The position numbers and the translations under genes were made by a program. Positions 59,400 to 64,000 of a stretch of DNA of 64,000 nt are shown one piece after another (positions within the stretch are counted from its first letter, which is position 1; each line of letters starts with the position of its first letter). The DNA lies in the NCBI GenBank assembly GCA_018296165.2, contig JACKQL020000109.1, positions 1 to 64,000 on the forward strand, in the 5' to 3' direction. Below the pieces are notes generated by a model. That model saw nothing but the letters and a program-made list of their open reading frames with translations, was not told the DNA's origin and did not search any database. Origin of the DNA: Termitomyces sp. T153 (lineage: Eukaryota; Basidiomycota; Agaricomycetes; Agaricales; Lyophyllaceae).

Positions 59400-62300
59400 C
59401 AGAGGTTATGCCCACTAATGTCATCTGTGTCAACTAGTCCCAAGGGTCCTGGAGCTTGGTGAGGTGTATTAATGCAAGTCCTGGAGTTTAGCAGAGGCTC
59501 CAGAGAGGTTTTTGTGGGGTTCTCAAGTGTCATCTTCAGGTTTGTAGCCCTTCTAACAGACCAGATAGTGGGGTTGACTGCAGATAAAGTGGAAGTTGAG
59601 GATGTGGTTGACTTTGTATTAGTATTCATCCTCAACTTTGACAGGTGGTGGTTGGCTGGAGCACTGTTTTGGAAAGGGGTATAGAACATACCTATCAAGA
59701 AGGCAGACATGGAAAATGGGGTGGAGGCCCTTCAGGCCTGGAGGTAAGGCAAGTTTGTAGGTGTGAGTTGAGATCTTCTAGAGAATCTTGAAGAGACCAA
59801 GTTATCTGTGGTTGAGCTTGACAGAGGACCTCCAGGTCTTAAGATTGCATTGATTGAGCCATATCAGAGTTCTGGGGGACTAGTTGGGGGTGGGGTTGCA
59901 TCAAGTGTTGGCATGCTTGAAATATGCTTGGTTAGTGGTGTTGATTCTGTCTTGAAGGAACTGGTGGAGGGACTGGAGGTCTTTAGCAATTTTGTGAGCA
60001 ATGTGGGAGGGGATATCCTTAAGGGACAGCATGAGTCAGAAATCATAGCCCTTGTTGGTGTAGAAGGGGGAAACTCCAGTGGCAGAGTGGAGCATGTTGT
60101 TGTATGTAGGTAAACTTGGTGAAGAGAAGTTCTGCATGCCAGTTGTTCTGTAAATAATTAATGTAGAGGTGGAGATACTGTTCCAAAGTCAGGTTTACTC
60201 ATTCTGTTTGTCTGTTGGTCTCCAGATGATAGATGGTTAATAGATTGGTCTTTATTTTGAGAGCCTTGCATAACAATTGCTAAAAGCAGGAGACAAGTAG
60301 AGGGCTATGGTCAGAGATGATGTTGTTTAGGAGTCCATGCTTGGAGAATACATGTTCAAGGAATAGTTTGGCAAACTCTGGAGCATTGTTAGTGGTGTAG
60401 CAGGGGATGAAGAGGGCTTATTTGGTGAGTTGGCAAATGATGACAAGGATGGCATTGAAGCCTTCATAGTCAGGGAGTTTGACAATATAGTCCATTGAAA
60501 TTAAAGACTAGGGGCAGCAGCCAATGGGAAGGGGTTTCAGCAGGCCATAGGAGCAATAGTGGGGTACTTTGGCTTGGAGGCATAGTTTGCAGGCCTGCAT
60601 GTATTGCATGATGTCCTTCATTCCTGGCCAAAAGTAAGTCTGGGAGATAAGTTGGAGAGTCTTACAAATTTCTGGGTGTCCTTGGAGTTTGTAATTGTGA
60701 TGCTGCTGGAGTATATTGAGGCAAATGGACTTGTAATCCAGAGCATAGATATGTCCTTCTCAGAGTAAGAGGCAATGGTCTAGAGATAGCATGAAGAGTT
60801 GGTTGACTGCTGGCTTACCAGTAGGGTTGTTGTGGGAGTTGTGCTATGTGAAGAAGGGGTCCAGGGGTGTGTCTTTGATTTAGTGGAGGATTCCTTCTTC
60901 ATTCATAGTCAGCATAACATACAAATGCTCAGAGGAGACTACTACTCAATGGTTGAATGCATTCTGCTCAGCTTCAAACAGCTTCTTTGGATACATGTTC
61001 CTCTGAGTGAGAGTGTTGGGTTTTGCACCAAGTCAACCAAGGTGGTAGTGGTTGGTGAAGTTGTATTCAGAGAGCATTTTGGACTAGTGAGTTTGTTGGC
61101 AGCTGAGCTGTTTGGTGGTGGTGAAATATTGAAGGTTGTTGTAGTCAGAGTAAACATGTATGTGGTGTGGGGCTCCTTCAAGGTAGACCCTGCACTGCTG
61201 GAAGGCTTCAACAATGGCAAGGAGTTCTTTATTGTAGATGTTATAGTTGAGCTTCACAGGAATCATTGAGTGAGTGTAGAAGGCAATGTTGGAGTTTTCT
61301 CTTGGGGTTTGAAATCAAAACAAATTGTTATCAATAATATTCAATTTAGCAATCAAAAATAGTGAATGGTGATAGTGTCACAATCAATATAATTCAAACC
61401 CCTCTCATGACATGTGTTTTCCTGATCTGCCTGGCTGATTTGGAATCTGATTGCTACTCAGCTGGCAACAGATATGTCCTGATTGCCAACTGGATTTCAA
61501 TCAAACAATTGATTTTCTTGGTCTCTTAGATTTCTTTTGGATTTTGCCATTTGTGGAAAACTGTGACAAATGGGGCAGAGGTACTTGCTGCTGGAGTCTA
61601 TTTGGGAGAGGATGCTGGTGATGGTGTAGTTGGAGGCTTGCATTCAAGTACTATCAGCAGGGAGGGGTCAAAATAGCAGAGAATTGGAGTAGAGGTAAAG
61701 GCTTTTTTGAGGAGAGTAAAGACACTTTGGCACTTGCTATCCCAGTCCCAGGGAGTGTTCTTCTGGGTGAGTTAATTAGGGAGTTTGGTAATCCCAGAGT
61801 AGTTGTCAATGAACTGGCAATAAAGTTAGCAAACCCTAGGAAGAACTGTACCTCCTTGATGTTCTGGGGTGGGGGCTAGTTGAGGATGGTTTTGACCTTG
61901 GCTAAGTCTATGCATGTGCCATCTGGAGTGACAATAACTCCTAGGTATTCAACCTCTGTGGTGTGGAAAGAGGATTTTTTGGATTTGGCATGGAGGTGGT
62001 ACTCTTGAAATCATTTGAGGATGTGGTGGACATGCTCTGAATGTTCCTCCAGTGAGTTTGAGTAAATCAGAACATTGTCCAGGTACACAATAATGAAAAT
62101 GTTGTTCATGTCATGAAAGATGTTGTTTATGAAGTACTGAAAGGTGGTGGGGGAGTTAGTCATTCCAAAGGGCATCACTAGATACTCAAAGAGGCCATAG
62201 CAGATACAGAAGGCAGTCTTCTATTTATGCCCCAGAGTGATCTGGATGTTGTTGTAGCCAGAGCAGAGGTCTATCTTTGTGTATATCTTGGCACTATGGA

Positions 62301-63330
62301 GGTGGTCAACAAGATCTCTAATCAAGGGGAGAGGAGGATACTGGTTCTTTTTGGTGACTTTGTTGAGTTTTCAGTAGTTGATGCAGAGTCAGAGGAACCC
62401 ATCCTTCTTAGCAAACAGGACTAGAGCTCTAGTGATGGAAATCAAGGGGCATATGAAGCCTTTGCTGAGCATGTTGTTAAAGTAGTCCTTTAGGGCCTGG
62501 AGTTTAATCTTGGACATGTTGTAGATCTTGCTAAATGAGGGAGAGGTGCCTTCTTTGAGATCAATTTTGTGATTGTAGGAGTGATGAGGAGAAAGTTCTT
62601 TTGTGCTTCCTTCAGAGAACACATCAGCAAATTCATGATGCTCCAGGGGAACTACTTTGTGTAGGATTTGTTCCTCTGTCTTTTGTTTTGGCAGGGTAGC
62701 TTCTGCATATAGGTGTTCTTTTAGTAGGGCTGGTGTGATTTGAAGTTGAAAGGTAGGGGTTCTGTCTTGTAAAATGCATGCAAAGGAGACAGTACTAATG
62801 ATTTTGATGTTAAGGGCTTCCAGATCAATGGGGGTGGGTGTTAGAGTGGTGGCAGCTGGGTCTGAAGCTGTGGTGGGGTTGTCCAGAGTGATCTGGCATT
62901 GTTAGTCAGGGTACTGTGGGCCTTTGTATTAATTCCTGGGGATGTTGGGGGGAAGATATCAAGGTTTGTTCAAGGGAGACCAGGGTGGAGGTGTGCTTTT
63001 CTCTCTTCCTCAGTTGTCCTTGAGAGTTGTGAAGGATTGGGTTGCTCTAGAGCTGCTAGAGTTGAGGTTGGAGATATCAGAGATTGAGGAGAACTGGAGG
63101 CAAAGGAGGATGGTAGCTGCTAGGCTTGCTTTAGGGCCTGGGAATCACATAGTGAGGTTCTTCCAGTTAATGTTGGAGTTGATGTTCTGCAGCCAAAGGA
63201 GTTCAAGCACAATCAGGGCTGACTCTGAAGGCTGAGTGACAAGGAGCAGGACCTGGAATCTCAGTCTGTTGTTGAGAATGAGGGTGCTGTCATGGTATTG
63301 AGTGATTCTAGTTGAGATGGGGCTCTTGTT
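59400..63330 (-). pseudogene. Relic of pol in copy 3
   Basis: The region aligns with pol of copy 1 from chromodomain to protease. Recognisable parts include RNase H ([20 protein letters not shown], 61084-61266) and RT N terminus (62389-62622). The RT catalytic box reads VYLDN near 62080 instead of YLDD, a G to A change at an ancestral CG. The codon matching the copy 1 stop at 4243-4245 reads CAA. A 280-bp insertion splits RNase H from RT. Confidence 0.85.
61289..61568. mobile_element. 280-bp insertion in pol of copy 3
   Basis: The aligned pol sequence breaks at AAGGCAATG and resumes at AAATGGGGC, so AATG is present on both sides (61285-61288 and 61569-61572). The insert is AT-rich, has no open frame, and begins TTGGAGTTTTC and ends GTGACA. 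A weak inverted match (AGTTTTC) lies near both ends. It may be a MITE-like element; the class is unresolved. Confidence 0.6.
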
Positions 63331-63360
63331 AATATAAGGGCAAGCTCTGGAGGCTGTGGC

Positions 63361-63478
63361 TCAATCACACAACTGGCAGAGGGAGATCCAAAGTCTATTC
63401 AGTATCTATAAGAAGATATAGAGTTCTAGCTACTTACCTGGCAGAGGGAGATCCAAAGAGAACAAGTCTAAGGATTCC
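63361..63478. repeat. Unassigned spacer with a 21-bp direct repeat
   Basis: The 21-bp block CTGGCAGAGGGAGATCCAAA plus G occurs at 63373-63393 and again at 63438-63458, 65 bp apart, without mismatch. The spacer does not align with the gypsy copies. It marks the junction between truncated copy 3 and the next LTR. Confidence 0.6.
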
Positions 63479-64000
63479 TGTCAGGTTCTGCTGACTTCAG
63501 GGGCTCAGCTACACTGGGTGAGTCCTTACTAGGTGGATGCAATGTCCTGCACTTATAACCTAGCACTCTGGGGATGGTGCAGAATGCAGGGGCTTGTGAG
63601 AGGAGATCCAGGGAATTGGTTTGAGCAAGTCTGGAGTGGTCCAGAGAAGTCTAAGACCAAGTATATTCAATGTAAGGCTTGGGCAGGCATCAGGAACAAG
63701 TTTATAGGCACACAAATAGACTGTGGAGTAAGTGGAGGTTTTGCAAGTGATGGGAGTGGAGCCAGAGTTTGATGGGGGATCAATCAAGACTGATGGGTTC
63801 CAGGGCCAAGCAAAGAGCAAAGTCCAGAGTTGTTGTAAGAATGTTTGAAGGTCATAGCACATGCATGGAGTTCATAATGATGTTAGAGGTGAAAGAGACT
63901 CAGGAAAGATCAAGGAAACAGAGACAGTCAAGGCAAGATGGAGACAAGACAAGACAGGACTGAGAAAAGAAATAGATTCAGGACTAGAAATAGAAATGGA
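63479..64000 (-). repeat. Fourth gypsy-family LTR, cut by window end
   Basis: It begins TGTCAGGTTCTGCTGAC and matches the left half of the family LTRs (ATGCAATGTCCTGCACTTAT and onward). It is CG-poor and in the same orientation as copies 1-3. The window ends before the TATA region. Whether it is a solo LTR or the 3' LTR of a further element cannot be decided. Confidence 0.85.

Larger units (their letters stand above)
56764..63360 (-). mobile_element. Ty3/Gypsy chromovirus copy 3, CpG-depleted and 5'-truncated
   Basis: This has the same family and orientation as copies 1 and 2. It runs from the 3' LTR (56764-57646) through polypurine tract, antisense-gene relic and pol to the protease region, where similarity to copy 1 fades near 63360. 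Gag and the 5' LTR are missing. Nearly all CG positions of copy 1 are TG or CA. The insertion lies at the upstream edge of the DDE transposase relic. Confidence 0.88.

Overview
The window looks like a chromosome segment of a filamentous basidiomycete (Agaricomycetes-like). The host genes are cut by many short GT-AG introns of about 45-60 nt. The repeats are Tf1/sushi-type chromoviruses, a small Ty1/copia element and a DDE transposase family that I know from mushroom genomes. The species cannot be named from the sequence.

Layout. 1-10756: an almost complete Ty3/Gypsy chromovirus on the minus strand (copy 1), GC- and CpG-rich, with LTRs of about 1 kb, gag, pol with a chromodomain, and an extra spliced gene on the opposite strand between pol and the 3' LTR. 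10757-11165: remnant of an older repeat. 11166-29830: an old, CpG-stripped copy of the same family (copy 2) bounded by a near-perfect 5-bp target duplication. It carries nested insertions: a solo LTR (11499-12627), a second-family solo LTR with a minisatellite (18779-19568), a Ty1/copia element (22512-27122, duplication GAGGG) and an unidentified repeat of about 1.1 kb (about 28291-29408). 29831-30900: AT-rich remnant and an unassigned stretch. 31301-54147: a compact gene island. It holds a six-exon gene for a 152-residue unrecognised protein (minus), VPS13 (plus), a DENN-domain protein (minus), a NIPA-type magnesium transporter (minus) and HSP104 (minus). About 54690-56620: dead DDE transposase relic (minus). 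56764-about 63360: a third, 5'-truncated, CpG-stripped gypsy copy (copy 3). 63479-64000: start of a further LTR.

How it fits together. The host genes serve lipid transport and membrane contact sites (VPS13), Rab regulation (DENN), Mg2+ transport (NIPA) and protein disaggregation (HSP104). They keep normal CpG content, while the flanking repeats have lost nearly all CG dinucleotides as TG or CA, as expected for methylated-CpG deamination. Comparing the three gypsy copies shows the same ancestral CG codons decayed on one strand or the other. That explains most stop codons, including those in copy 1.

The most interesting content is the antisense accessory gene of the gypsy family (1153-2848, with relics at 13598-15275 and 57861-59196). 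It has conserved splice sites, a CX2CX6CX15CX2CX6C cysteine array like a fungal binuclear zinc cluster, a basic region, a charged helix and a conserved C-terminal domain. The same family also shows a complete self-priming arrangement: 13 nt next to the 5' LTR are perfectly complementary to 13 nt inside the LTR that start about 30 bp downstream of a TATA box.
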